A stretch of DNA of 7,369 nucleotides from an uncultured Persicitalea sp. (GTDB lineage Bacteria > Bacteroidota > Bacteroidia > Cytophagales > Spirosomataceae). The DNA lies in NCBI GenBank assembly GCA_950075905.1, contig CATMVR010000246.1:1-7369 (forward strand), read 5' to 3'. The translations under genes were made by a program, and so were the position numbers. This document shows, piece by piece, positions 1-6,492 of the stretch. Position 1 is the stretch's first letter, and each line of letters begins with the position of its first letter. The notes under the pieces are model-generated. The model was not told the origin of the DNA and made no database searches. It saw only the letters and a list, made by a program, of their open reading frames with translations.

Positions 1-26
1 GTATGGTAGATCAACCCGCACAAGAC

Positions 27-230
27 ATGAAGAAATGGATAACCATAGCCCTGCTGGGCAGTTTGCTGGTGGCCTGTCAGAGCAACGACTCCACCCAGCA
101 TATACGCGACAACGAAACAACTACCGCCGCCGAGGATGTAACGGACAATTACGAAACGGAGCGGGATACCACGGCCACCATACCCGATACCGTCAATCCC
201 CGCATACCCGATTCTACCGAAATCCGCTAA
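27..230 (+). CDS. Small putative lipoprotein, function unknown
   Basis: Encodes 67 residues. It begins with a typical lipoprotein signal peptide: positive MKK, hydrophobic core, and lipobox L14-V15-A16-C17, so the mature protein would be lipid-anchored from Cys17. The remaining 50 residues are polar, rich in Thr, Asp, Glu and Asn, with several Pro, and look disordered; I recognise no domain. An in-frame ATG at position 3 would add eight residues (MVDQPAQD) in front of the signal peptide, so the ATG at 27 is preferred. No Shine-Dalgarno is visible, as is usual in Bacteroidota. The gene stands alone and is followed by a hairpin terminator. It converges on the next gene. That it is a membrane-anchored lipoprotein is well supported; its function is unknown. 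Confidence 0.75.
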   Translation: MKKWITIALLGSLLVACQSNDSTQHIRDNETTTAAEDVTDNYETERDTTATIPDTVNPRIPDSTEIR

Positions 231-242
231 ATTGATATAGCA

Positions 243-282
243 AGCGGCCCCGGAAATAGTTATCAGGGGCCGCTGCGGTTTT
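243..282 (+). terminator. Probable intrinsic terminator of the small lipoprotein gene
   Basis: A perfect 9-bp stem (AGCGGCCCC at 243-251 and GGGGCCGCT at 266-274) encloses a 14-nt loop and lies 12 bp after the stop codon. The stem is almost all G/C. A short run of four T follows at 279-282 after TGCGG. The T tract is weak and displaced, so termination may be incomplete. The stem could also serve the converging minus-strand gene that ends at 322, but no T tract follows on that side. Confidence 0.6.
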
Positions 283-321
283 GAGGGGCGTCCGTTGGCC
301 TACCTCTTGTTTTCATTTTTT

Positions 322-876
322 TTACTGATTGTTATTCTGCATGGCCTGGGCCTTTTGCAGGTGCATTTCCAGCACGGGTACCTTGCCTGCTGCCCAGTTT
401 TTCAGTTCCGGTATTCTACCTTCCTGGGCTTCTTCTTTAAAAGCCTCAATGTCTTCCTTGTGATCTTTCACCATCAGATCTGCATAGGCCTGGTCAAACT
501 CCCTTCCGGTTTTATTGGCCAATTCGTTGTACTTTTCCTGCTTGTCCTCTCCCATGCTGGTTGGAAGCGTAATGTTAAGTTGCTGGGCCAGTGATTTCAA
601 CTCCTCATTGGCTTTTCCGTGGTCTTCAACCATCATTCTGCCAAAATCCTTGACTGCCTGGGAGGAGCCGTTTTTCTGCGCCAGTTCTCCCATTTGCACT
701 TCCATCATGCCACCATTGGCTGCCGCAACGGCAAACTCGGTGTCGTCTTCCCGGGCTTCGCCAAATTGCTCCTCGTTTTGCTCTTCGGCCGTATCGGTAC
801 TGTCGTTGGTGGTGTTACACGCAGCGGCCGCACATAGCATTACGGCCAGCATACAATTGAATGCGATTTTTTTCAT
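322..876 (-). CDS. DUF4142 domain lipoprotein
   Basis: Encodes 184 residues. The N-terminus is a signal peptide with a likely lipobox A17-A18-A19-Cys20, followed by an acidic, polar linker (about 21-46). Residues 47-177 match the DUF4142 pattern: the start F-A-V-A-A-A-N-G-G-M-M-E-V, then VKDFGRMMVEDH around 75-86, LP at 104-105, FDQAYADLMVKDH around 127-139, and a final VPVLEMHL around 167-173. Histidines 86, 139 and 172 sit at conserved family positions. The domain is all-helical; as I recall it is grouped with ferritin-like bundles, but its biochemical role is not established. Members are exported proteins common in Bacteroidota and Proteobacteria. The frame stays open upstream to 957, but those 27 residues would precede the signal peptide, so the ATG at 874-876 is chosen. 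I found no TAnnTTTG promoter for it. Confidence 0.88.
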   Translation of the reverse strand: MKKIAFNCMLAVMLCAAAACNTTNDSTDTAEEQNEEQFGEAREDDTEFAVAAANGGMMEVQMGELAQKNGSSQAVKDFGRMMVEDHGKANEELKSLAQQLNITLPTSMGEDKQEKYNELANKTGREFDQAYADLMVKDHKEDIEAFKEEAQEGRIPELKNWAAGKVPVLEMHLQKAQAMQNNNQ

Positions 877-1025
877 AGTGTAATTCTGTTTGATGTAGTA
901 AAACGATACCATTTCGAGCGGAATACCTATAATATCCATGCCAGTATACGTTTCCACACTTTTACTGTATCACCAGCTAGCATACTCTACCCGGGCCAAC
1001 CAGAAAAACAATGTGAGGTTTTGTG

Positions 1026-1033
1026 TATATTTG
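1026..1033 (+). promoter_or_regulatory. Candidate Bacteroidota -7 promoter element for the glucokinase gene
   Basis: TATATTTG matches the Bacteroidota -7 consensus TAnnTTTG exactly. It lies about 100 bp before the glucokinase start, which would give a leader of roughly 90 nt. I see no good TTG-type -33 element about 19 bp upstream, so the assignment rests on one box. The last bases of the box form part of the left arm of the inverted repeat at 1030-1072. Confidence 0.45.
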
Positions 1034-1072
1034 GCATTCTGGTTTTTTAAAAAGCGGCCAGAAACAGCCAAA
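1030..1072 (+). repeat. Imperfect inverted repeat (possible operator or leader hairpin)
   Basis: Two paired blocks form nested arms. TTTGGC (1030-1035) pairs with GCCAAA (1067-1072), and TTCTGG (1037-1042) pairs with CCAGAA (1058-1063). They are separated by a small internal loop (A on one side, ACA on the other). The apical loop contains T6A5 (1043-1053). That gives 12 base pairs around a 15-nt loop. The structure overlaps the candidate -7 element and lies upstream of the glucokinase start. It could be a protein-binding operator or an mRNA hairpin. It is also in the upstream region of the divergent DUF4142 gene. Confidence 0.5.
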
Positions 1073-1131
1073 TGGCAGTAAAACCTGACCAAAAAATAGA
1101 ATTGACTCACTAAACCCCTGAACAATTCACT

Positions 1132-1881
1132 ATGGAAGTACTAGGCATTGACATTGGCGGCTCTGGCATCAAAGGCGCACCAGTAAACATCGAGACGGGA
1201 GAGCTAACGGCCGACAGGATACGATTTCCGACTCCATCTCCTTCCAAGCCGGTTGAAGTAGCCAAAGTCGTGAAAGAAATCCTGGATCATTTTGACTGGA
1301 AAGGCCCCGTGGGCTGTGGTTTTCCGACGGTCATCGCCAATGGTAAAGCCAAGGGGCACAGCAATATGGACCCCGAGTGGTCAGGCGTGCAGATTGACGA
1401 ACTGTTCCGAAAAACTACCGGGCAGAATTTCAAAGTGATCAACGATGCCGACGCCGCCGGACTGGCCGAAATGAAATTTGGGGCTGGTCAGGGGCGCATG
1501 GGGCTGGTATTTGTGCTTACGTTGGGCACTGGTATTGGGTCGGGGGTGTTTTATAACGGCGAACTGCTACCCAACTTTGAGCTGGGTCGGTTGCTGTACA
1601 CCAATGGGAAGCCCATCGAGTACTATGCTTCAGACGCGGCCCGCGTCCGCAAAGAGCTCAGCTACAAGAAATGGGGCAAGCGCATTGACACCTTCCTGCA
1701 CCATATTGTACGCCTCTTTTCACCCGATCTGATTATCCTGGGCGGTGGAGGCAGCAAGAAGTTTCACAAATTTGCGGATATTCTGTCCGTAGATGTACCC
1801 ATCATTGTGGCCGAAACCCGCAACGAGGCTGGCATTATCGGCGCCGCTATGGCCGGCGCTGAACTATTAAAAAAGGGGTGA
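1132..1881 (+). CDS. ppgK: Polyphosphate glucokinase, ROK family
   Basis: Encodes 249 residues, the usual length of the PpgK branch of ROK kinases. These cytoplasmic enzymes phosphorylate glucose to glucose-6-phosphate using inorganic polyphosphate (often also ATP). Visible motifs are the phosphate-binding DIGGSGIK at 7-14, NDADAAG at 104-110 with the expected catalytic base Asp105, the second phosphate loop LTLGTGIGSG at 129-138, and ILGGGGSKK at 202-210. As in other PpgK proteins, the ROK zinc motif CxCGxxGCxE is absent. One oddity: in the sugar-binding E-x-G-H motif, Glu150 is kept but the His is Arg153 (codon CGG at 1588-1590). Glu163, probably a further sugar ligand, remains. The ATG has no Shine-Dalgarno. 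The gene appears monocistronic and abuts the convergent zinc-ribbon gene. A strict polyphosphate rather than ATP donor cannot be read from sequence. Confidence 0.88.
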   Translation: MEVLGIDIGGSGIKGAPVNIETGELTADRIRFPTPSPSKPVEVAKVVKEILDHFDWKGPVGCGFPTVIANGKAKGHSNMDPEWSGVQIDELFRKTTGQNFKVINDADAAGLAEMKFGAGQGRMGLVFVLTLGTGIGSGVFYNGELLPNFELGRLLYTNGKPIEYYASDAARVRKELSYKKWGKRIDTFLHHIVRLFSPDLIILGGGGSKKFHKFADILSVDVPIIVAETRNEAGIIGAAMAGAELLKKG

Positions 1882-2037
1882 TCAGAAGAGCATCAGATAC
1901 AGAAAAAGCAGGACCAGCAAAATGGCCACCCACTGCGTCCACCGGCTTTGCCGGGGAAATTCGTAAGCACAGATGGGGCATTTTTCACTTTTGGCATCGA
2001 TCTCCATGGCGCAGGAGGGGCATTCCATTTTTTTCAT
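1882..2037 (-). CDS. Small zinc-ribbon protein with C-terminal membrane segment
   Basis: Encodes 51 residues. The N-terminus carries two Cys pairs, CPSC (Cys6, Cys9) and CPIC (Cys20, Cys23), a typical zinc ribbon with a short knuckle spacing. After YEFPRQSRW comes one hydrophobic segment (about 34-51) that runs to the very end, so the protein looks tail-anchored with the ribbon in the cytoplasm. Possible starts are ATG 2064, 2037 or 2028; I chose 2037 (MKKMECPSC), since the longer form adds only nine residues upstream and overlaps the candidate promoter of the divergent gene. Such small zinc-ribbon membrane proteins are common in Bacteroidota, without a known function. Its stop codon directly abuts that of the glucokinase gene. 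Confidence 0.72.
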   Translation of the reverse strand: MKKMECPSCAMEIDAKSEKCPICAYEFPRQSRWTQWVAILLVLLFLYLMLF

Positions 2038-2043
2038 AAGTGC

Positions 2044-2051
2044 TATTTTTG
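2044..2051 (+). promoter_or_regulatory. Candidate -7 promoter element for the acyltransferase gene
   Basis: TATTTTTG matches TAnnTTTG exactly, in the 132-bp spacer between the divergent zinc-ribbon and acyltransferase genes. It would give a leader of about 110 nt. There is no clear TTG-type -33 element. A near match, TACTTTTA at 2098-2105 (one mismatch), is an alternative. The rest of the spacer is T-rich, which makes chance matches more likely. Confidence 0.3.
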
Positions 2052-2169
2052 TGGTCAGATGCAAGTAGTGTGTTCGTCGGGCAACCAGCCGCCGGCTTAC
2101 TTTTACGAACTAGTAAACCTTTTTTTAGCCATTTTTTCCTCCAATTTTGGTGTTTTTTTTATTTATTTC

Positions 2170-3072
2170 ATGAATAAATCCGTCCCACCCTGGTATATCT
2201 ACTTGTTAAACCTTACTTCCGGCTTATCCTGGAAAAGTATATACCGGATCTCCACTTTTCTTAAATTTCTGATTTTCAATACAATCGGTTATCGAAAGAA
2301 GGTTATTTTGGAAAATCTCAGAAATAGCTTTCCGGAAAAAGGGGAAAAGGAAATCCAAAACATCGCCGAGCGCTTTTATTTGCATTTTACTGACCTCATT
2401 CTCGAAACCATCAAGTACCGCAGCTGTCCACCGGCCGAGGTACTGGAAAGAATTCAGGGAGACATCAGCCTGGTAGATAAGCTATACGATGAAAAGAAAA
2501 ATGTGGTGTTTTTGATGGGGCACCGGGGCAACTGGGAGTTAGCTAACCTGTTTTCCTCCCTTCGCTTTTCGCACGAGTGCATCGTGGTGTACAAACCCCT
2601 TAGCAACAAACCCTTCGACCGCTGGTTTCTAGACCTGCGCACCCGGTTTGGGGCCCGGCTGGTACCCATGGAGCACATTGCCGCCGAGCTGCAGAAGCCC
2701 CGCACCAAACCCTACGTGGTGGTACTGGCCAACGATCAGTCGCCCCAGCCGGCCTCGGCCTACTGGACTACCTTTCTACACCAGGATACGGGCCTGTTCC
2801 GGGGGGTAGAGGTGATTGCCCGCCGCAACAACCTGACGGTACTTTACGCGGATTTCAGCCGGATCGAACACAAAAGAGGATTTTACAACGTGGAAATATC
2901 TCTGATTTCTGACGATTGCAAGTCTCTGCCCAAAAACGGTATCCTGGAAAAACAGATTCGCCTGCTGGAACGCGACATCCGGTCGCAGCCCTTCAATTGG
3001 TTGTGGAGTCACCGCCGATGGAAACACGCCCGGCCGGCTGGCGTACCCCTGGGGCTCATTCCGAGTCAGTAA
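2170..3072 (+). CDS. Lipid A-type acyltransferase, LpxL/HtrB family
   Basis: Encodes 300 residues, normal for the family. These inner-membrane enzymes move an acyl chain from acyl-ACP onto a lipid A precursor or another lysolipid. Motifs: IGYRKKVILENLRNSFPE (about 39-56) after a hydrophobic N-terminal segment; the catalytic HxxxxE as HRGNWE (His118, Glu123); ANDQSP at 187-192; FLHQDTGLFRGVE near 202-214; and the C-terminal WLWSHRRWK at 277-285, diagnostic of this family. The frame is open upstream to 1948, but that part overlaps the opposite zinc-ribbon gene and translates a T-rich spacer; the ATG at 2170 puts the GYR motif at the usual distance from the N-terminus. The first 200-plus bases are AT-rich (about 33% GC) and the middle is 53-68%. 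The exact acceptor is not deducible. No partner gene for lipid A synthesis is nearby. Confidence 0.88.
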   Translation: MNKSVPPWYIYLLNLTSGLSWKSIYRISTFLKFLIFNTIGYRKKVILENLRNSFPEKGEKEIQNIAERFYLHFTDLILETIKYRSCPPAEVLERIQGDISLVDKLYDEKKNVVFLMGHRGNWELANLFSSLRFSHECIVVYKPLSNKPFDRWFLDLRTRFGARLVPMEHIAAELQKPRTKPYVVVLANDQSPQPASAYWTTFLHQDTGLFRGVEVIARRNNLTVLYADFSRIEHKRGFYNVEISLISDDCKSLPKNGILEKQIRLLERDIRSQPFNWLWSHRRWKHARPAGVPLGLIPSQ

Positions 3073-3084
3073 GCCGGCTTCTTT

Positions 3085-3217
3085 ACCTGTTTCAGACGGT
3101 TATAAAACGTCAGAGTACGGGTAGAACCAGCAGTACAATCAGGTATATTCGTTTGAATACTGACGTCTTGATCGTATCTTACACCCGTTTGCCGAATTAG
3201 TTGATTAACCTGTTTCA
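3085..3217 (+). repeat. 10-bp direct repeat flanking the intergenic region
   Basis: ACCTGTTTCA occurs at 3085-3094 and again at 3208-3217, 113 bp apart, inside the 148-bp spacer. The second copy ends just before the TTG start at 3221. The spacer also holds a 7-bp inverted pair, ACGTCAG (3107-3113) and CTGACGT (3160-3166), and a near-match to the -7 promoter element, TTCGTTTG (3148-3155). The role is unknown; regulator binding sites are one possibility. Confidence 0.5.
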
Positions 3218-3220
3218 CGA

Positions 3221-6200
3221 TTGGAAACCACCGTTCAAGCAAGGAAAAGCAACACGACTAGTCTTGTCCTGTTTTTCCTGCATAATTTTTTCATAAGCAT
3301 CGGCACCATACTTATCTATGTATGTGCCACGGTATTGCTATTACAAAATAACCCCGATCTATCCTTACCCCTTGCCTATTTTCTGGCGGCGATTGGGTGT
3401 ATGATCGCCGGAAAAATCTATGAGTACTACGAGCACCGCCTGGCGCTAAAAAAACTCATTCAAAACCTCATGCTCGTTACCGTGGGGTTGGTGATTCTGC
3501 TCTCAGCCGGGCTGTATGTTTTATCACCCATGGTCATTGCCGTGACCTTAATGGTTGGCTACCGTGCTATCTATCTGCTTGCCAATCTGGAATTCTGGGG
3601 CCTATCGGCGCTGGTCTTCGACGTGCGGCAAAGCAAACGCATCTTCGGCATCATCGGCTCGGGCGATCTGCCGGCCAAGGCTATCGGTGCCCTGCTGGCC
3701 GTGCTGATCCACTCGTCGTATTCGCTGTACATTCTGCTGTGGGTAGCCTCACTGGCCTTTTTACTGGCCTACGTGGTGCAGTCGCTGACCTTCCGCTATA
3801 CCACCATTCCTGATCACCATTCGGCCAGGAAACGAATCGTCGAAACGGTGCATCCCCAGGTGATCAACCGCCTTTTTGGCGGTAGCTGGCTGGTTTTTTA
3901 CCTCTGCGCCGGACTGGTCTTTATTTCGGCGGCGGCCATTTTTATTGAGTACAGCTTCTTTTTCAACGTCAAGCATAAGTACCACCACCAGGACGACGTC
4001 ATGAGCTACATCGGCTACCTGCTCAGTATGGCCTTCGGGGCGGCTACACTTATTAAGCTGGGGCTGTCGAGCCGGGTCATCGACCGCTTCGGCCTCCGTA
4101 CAGTCCTGATCCTGCTCCCCATTCTTACCATGGTCGCTTCGGTGGTATTGTACCTGTTTTCGATGTTTACTACCGAAGAAGTAGTGTTGCTCAATATGTT
4201 CAGTGGCCTTTACATCGGGTTTGAGATCATTCGTCGCACCACCTACGATCCGGTCTTTCTGGTCATGTTTCAGCCCCTGTTTCTTACCCAGCGGCTCAAA
4301 GCCCATACCCTGGCCAAGGGCTTCTACGAACCCCTGGGTATCGCCATTACGGGCATCATTACGCTGGTTTCGTACTTTTTTCATTACCACCCTGGTGCTG
4401 AGTCATTTCTGTACATCGCGCTGTTTTCGCTGGCCGGACTCTACTTTCTGATCAAAGCGTACGGCCACTACCTGCGCGAACTGAAAAGTGCTCTGAACAA
4501 GCGCTTTTTCAACGAAAAAGATCTGGCTTTTCAGAAAAATGCCGATTCGATCATCGAAAAAAATCTGGCAAGCGAGGTACCCAGCGATGTCCTTTTCTCA
4601 GTGGACTGGCTGGCTGCCCATAATCCCCACAAACTTCCCGACTACTACGATGCTTTGCTCACAAATCCCTCGGTGGAGGTACGCCAGCATACGCTTACTA
4701 TCATGTGTCAGCTCGGCGAGCAGTACGATCCGGCCGTACTGTACGAAATGGCCCGGCGCGAAGAATCGCCCGTCAACCGGAAGCTGATTGGCCGTCTGGC
4801 CTGTTCGGAAAATGAAGTGGACGAGTCGCAGGTACTGGCATTTCTCAATTCTGACGATCTGGCCGTAGTACAGGGAAGTCTGATTGGCTGCCAGCGAAAC
4901 GGGCGGTTTACTACCCTTACCGAGCGTACCCTGCGCTACCTGTCGGACTCTGACTACGCTGAAGATCAATTGGCCGCCCTCAACATTGTGTTTGAGCTGG
5001 CTGATACTTCGTACCAAAGGTTTATATTGAAATGCCTGCAAAGCGATACATTTGCGGTGGTAGACAAGGCCATTGAGGTAGCCGCCCGGATGCCTTCCGC
5101 CGAGCTATGCCAGCAACTTTACCAGCTAACCCAGAATCGAGACTACGATAAGCAATCGGTTTTTGCTTTGCTGCAATCAGGTGCCCCAGGAGCCCCATTT
5201 ATACAAAAAATCATCAACAGCCGGCAATCTTACCTGATCCACTTCGTGACCATCGGCTGTGAACGTTTTCGAACGCCGGCCAATGAGGCGCTCCTGGTCG
5301 ACTTACTGAATAGCTCACATTTCCGGACCCGGACTTCGGCCCTGAAAGCCCTGACCCGGATTGATCCCCCCCAGGGTACCATACCCGGACTGGCGCTATG
5401 CCTGCAGGAAGAGTTTGAACATATTTTTGAGCTGCTGGGAGGACTAACCGAGGGCTATGGCTCCGAATTCGATGCTAGTCTGCATTTCGAAATCAATGAG
5501 GGCATGAAACGGATTTTTTATCTGATGATGCTCATGCATGATACCCGCATGGTGGAAAGCGCCATGCTCAATATCGAGCACAGTTCCAGAGAAAAACGAG
5601 CCAACGCCATCGAAATCCTGGACAACATCATTCCCCGCGACGAATACCTGGCCCTTCATACGCTGCTGGAAGAGGGTAGTGCCGACAAGAAGTTGTCCTT
5701 ATTTCGCCGTACGGTAGTCCGCCGGCAAATGCCCGGTACGGTATTGCCCTACATCCTGGCCGAAGGCACTGAGAAATTTAGCGAGTGGACGCTGGTACAA
5801 GCCATACATAACGCCAACGACTCAGACCCCCAGCAGTCTGAACTGCTGATTCCGTATGCCGATCACCCCGATTCGCTGATCAATGAGGCTTTTGAGAAAA
5901 AGATAAAAAAACCATTACTGGACTTTTCAAAAAATCAGATTATGCACGCCCAGTCAAGCACAATGCTCGTGTCGCCCCTTGAAAAAGTGATGGTTCTGAA
6001 AAGAACGCAACTCTTTGAAAATACCCCCGAAAACGTACTTTCGGCCATCGTACCCATCATCATTGAGCAGCCGTGCGAACTCGGCCAGGTGCTTTTTGAA
6101 AAGGGCGACCTGGGTACCTGTATGTATATCATTTATTCGGGCTCGGTAGAAATCTTCGATGGGAAGACCAAACTGGCGCAATTTGGAGAAAACGATATCT

Positions 6201-6409
6201 TTGGTGAGCTGGCGCTGCTCGATGCCGAAACCCGCTCTGCCTCCGCTGTGGTTGCCGACCAGACGTTGCTATTCCGAATCGATCAGGAAGATTTCTATGA
6301 CCTGATGGAAGAACGAAGCGAGCTGATGAAGAGCGTATTGAGTATTTTGTGCAAGCGCATCCGCTCCCAGAATGACCGGATGCGCCAGCTGGAACGCCAA
6401 AACGATTGA
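3221..6409 (+). CDS. NTT-like transporter fused to HEAT repeats and a cyclic-nucleotide-binding domain
   Basis: Encodes 1062 residues in three parts. Residues about 14-415 form 11-12 membrane helices. The stretch around 124-160 (LEFWGLSALVFD, then RQSKRIFGIIGSGDLPAKAIG) resembles the ATP/ADP translocase (NTT/TLC) family, in which FW and an EAKRLFGLIGAGG-like motif recur. Residues about 440-900 are soluble paired helices resembling HEAT repeats. Residues about 925-1050 are a cyclic-nucleotide-binding domain with phosphate cassette FGELALL, Glu996 and Arg1005 nine residues apart as in cAMP-binding proteins. No DNA-binding helix-turn-helix follows; the end is a short charged helix. The start is TTG: an in-frame TAA at 3206-3208 leaves no earlier start codon, and the next in-frame ATG (Met61) lies after the first membrane helix. 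Substrate and ligand are unproven; a non-nucleotide substrate is possible. The membrane assignment is firm, the NTT link likely. Confidence 0.85.
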   Translation: METTVQARKSNTTSLVLFFLHNFFISIGTILIYVCATVLLLQNNPDLSLPLAYFLAAIGCMIAGKIYEYYEHRLALKKLIQNLMLVTVGLVILLSAGLYVLSPMVIAVTLMVGYRAIYLLANLEFWGLSALVFDVRQSKRIFGIIGSGDLPAKAIGALLAVLIHSSYSLYILLWVASLAFLLAYVVQSLTFRYTTIPDHHSARKRIVETVHPQVINRLFGGSWLVFYLCAGLVFISAAAIFIEYSFFFNVKHKYHHQDDVMSYIGYLLSMAFGAATLIKLGLSSRVIDRFGLRTVLILLPILTMVASVVLYLFSMFTTEEVVLLNMFSGLYIGFEIIRRTTYDPVFLVMFQPLFLTQRLKAHTLAKGFYEPLGIAITGIITLVSYFFHYHPGAESFLYIALFSLAGLYFLIKAYGHYLRELKSALNKRFFNEKDLAFQKNADSIIEKNLASEVPSDVLFSVDWLAAHNPHKLPDYYDALLTNPSVEVRQHTLTIMCQLGEQYDPAVLYEMARREESPVNRKLIGRLACSENEVDESQVLAFLNSDDLAVVQGSLIGCQRNGRFTTLTERTLRYLSDSDYAEDQLAALNIVFELADTSYQRFILKCLQSDTFAVVDKAIEVAARMPSAELCQQLYQLTQNRDYDKQSVFALLQSGAPGAPFIQKIINSRQSYLIHFVTIGCERFRTPANEALLVDLLNSSHFRTRTSALKALTRIDPPQGTIPGLALCLQEEFEHIFELLGGLTEGYGSEFDASLHFEINEGMKRIFYLMMLMHDTRMVESAMLNIEHSSREKRANAIEILDNIIPRDEYLALHTLLEEGSADKKLSLFRRTVVRRQMPGTVLPYILAEGTEKFSEWTLVQAIHNANDSDPQQSELLIPYADHPDSLINEAFEKKIKKPLLDFSKNQIMHAQSSTMLVSPLEKVMVLKRTQLFENTPENVLSAIVPIIIEQPCELGQVLFEKGDLGTCMYIIYSGSVEIFDGKTKLAQFGENDIFGELALLDAETRSASAVVADQTLLFRIDQEDFYDLMEERSELMKSVLSILCKRIRSQNDRMRQLERQND

Positions 6410-6429
6410 CCCTTGGCGTTCTAAATTTT
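6392..6429 (+). terminator. Probable intrinsic terminator overlapping the transporter stop codon
   Basis: A perfect 9-bp inverted repeat, GAACGCCAA (6392-6400) and TTGGCGTTC (6413-6421), encloses a 12-nt loop that contains the stop codon (6407-6409). TAAATTTT follows immediately, a partial T tract. The stem thus uses the last sense codons of the transporter gene. The weak T run lowers certainty. TAAATTTT (6422-6429) is also one base off the -7 promoter consensus and could serve the next gene. Confidence 0.5.
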
Positions 6430-6492
6430 CGTAAAATGTATGGGTAGTTATGCCTGCGGTCTGTATCTATTAAGATAAACTCCTGACCCTGC

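Noticed and set aside
295..883. Plus-strand open frames opposite the DUF4142 gene
   Set aside because: They are antisense to a gene with a clear family match, and their translations show no domain or signal with matching context.
877..957. N-terminal extension of the DUF4142 gene
   Set aside because: It would place 27 residues before a complete lipoprotein signal peptide, which would not work as a signal.
1948..2169. N-terminal extension of the acyltransferase reading frame
   Set aside because: The frame is open, but it overlaps the opposite-strand zinc-ribbon gene and a T-rich spacer. The family N-terminus fits the ATG at 2170.
3071..3080. Palindrome AAGCCGGCTT at the end of the acyltransferase gene
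   Set aside because: It is a perfect 10-bp palindrome but has no loop and no T tract, so it is not a credible terminator; chance is likely.
3761..4390. 209-residue minus-strand open frame
   Set aside because: It lies wholly within the membrane part of the transporter gene on the opposite strand. Its translation is rich in His, Gln and Asp, with no hydrophobic or domain pattern, as expected of an antisense shadow.
6464..6477. Short inverted repeat TATCT-ATTA-AGATA before the Tat-exported protein gene
   Set aside because: The arms are only 5 bp and A/T-rich, so this is easily explained by chance.
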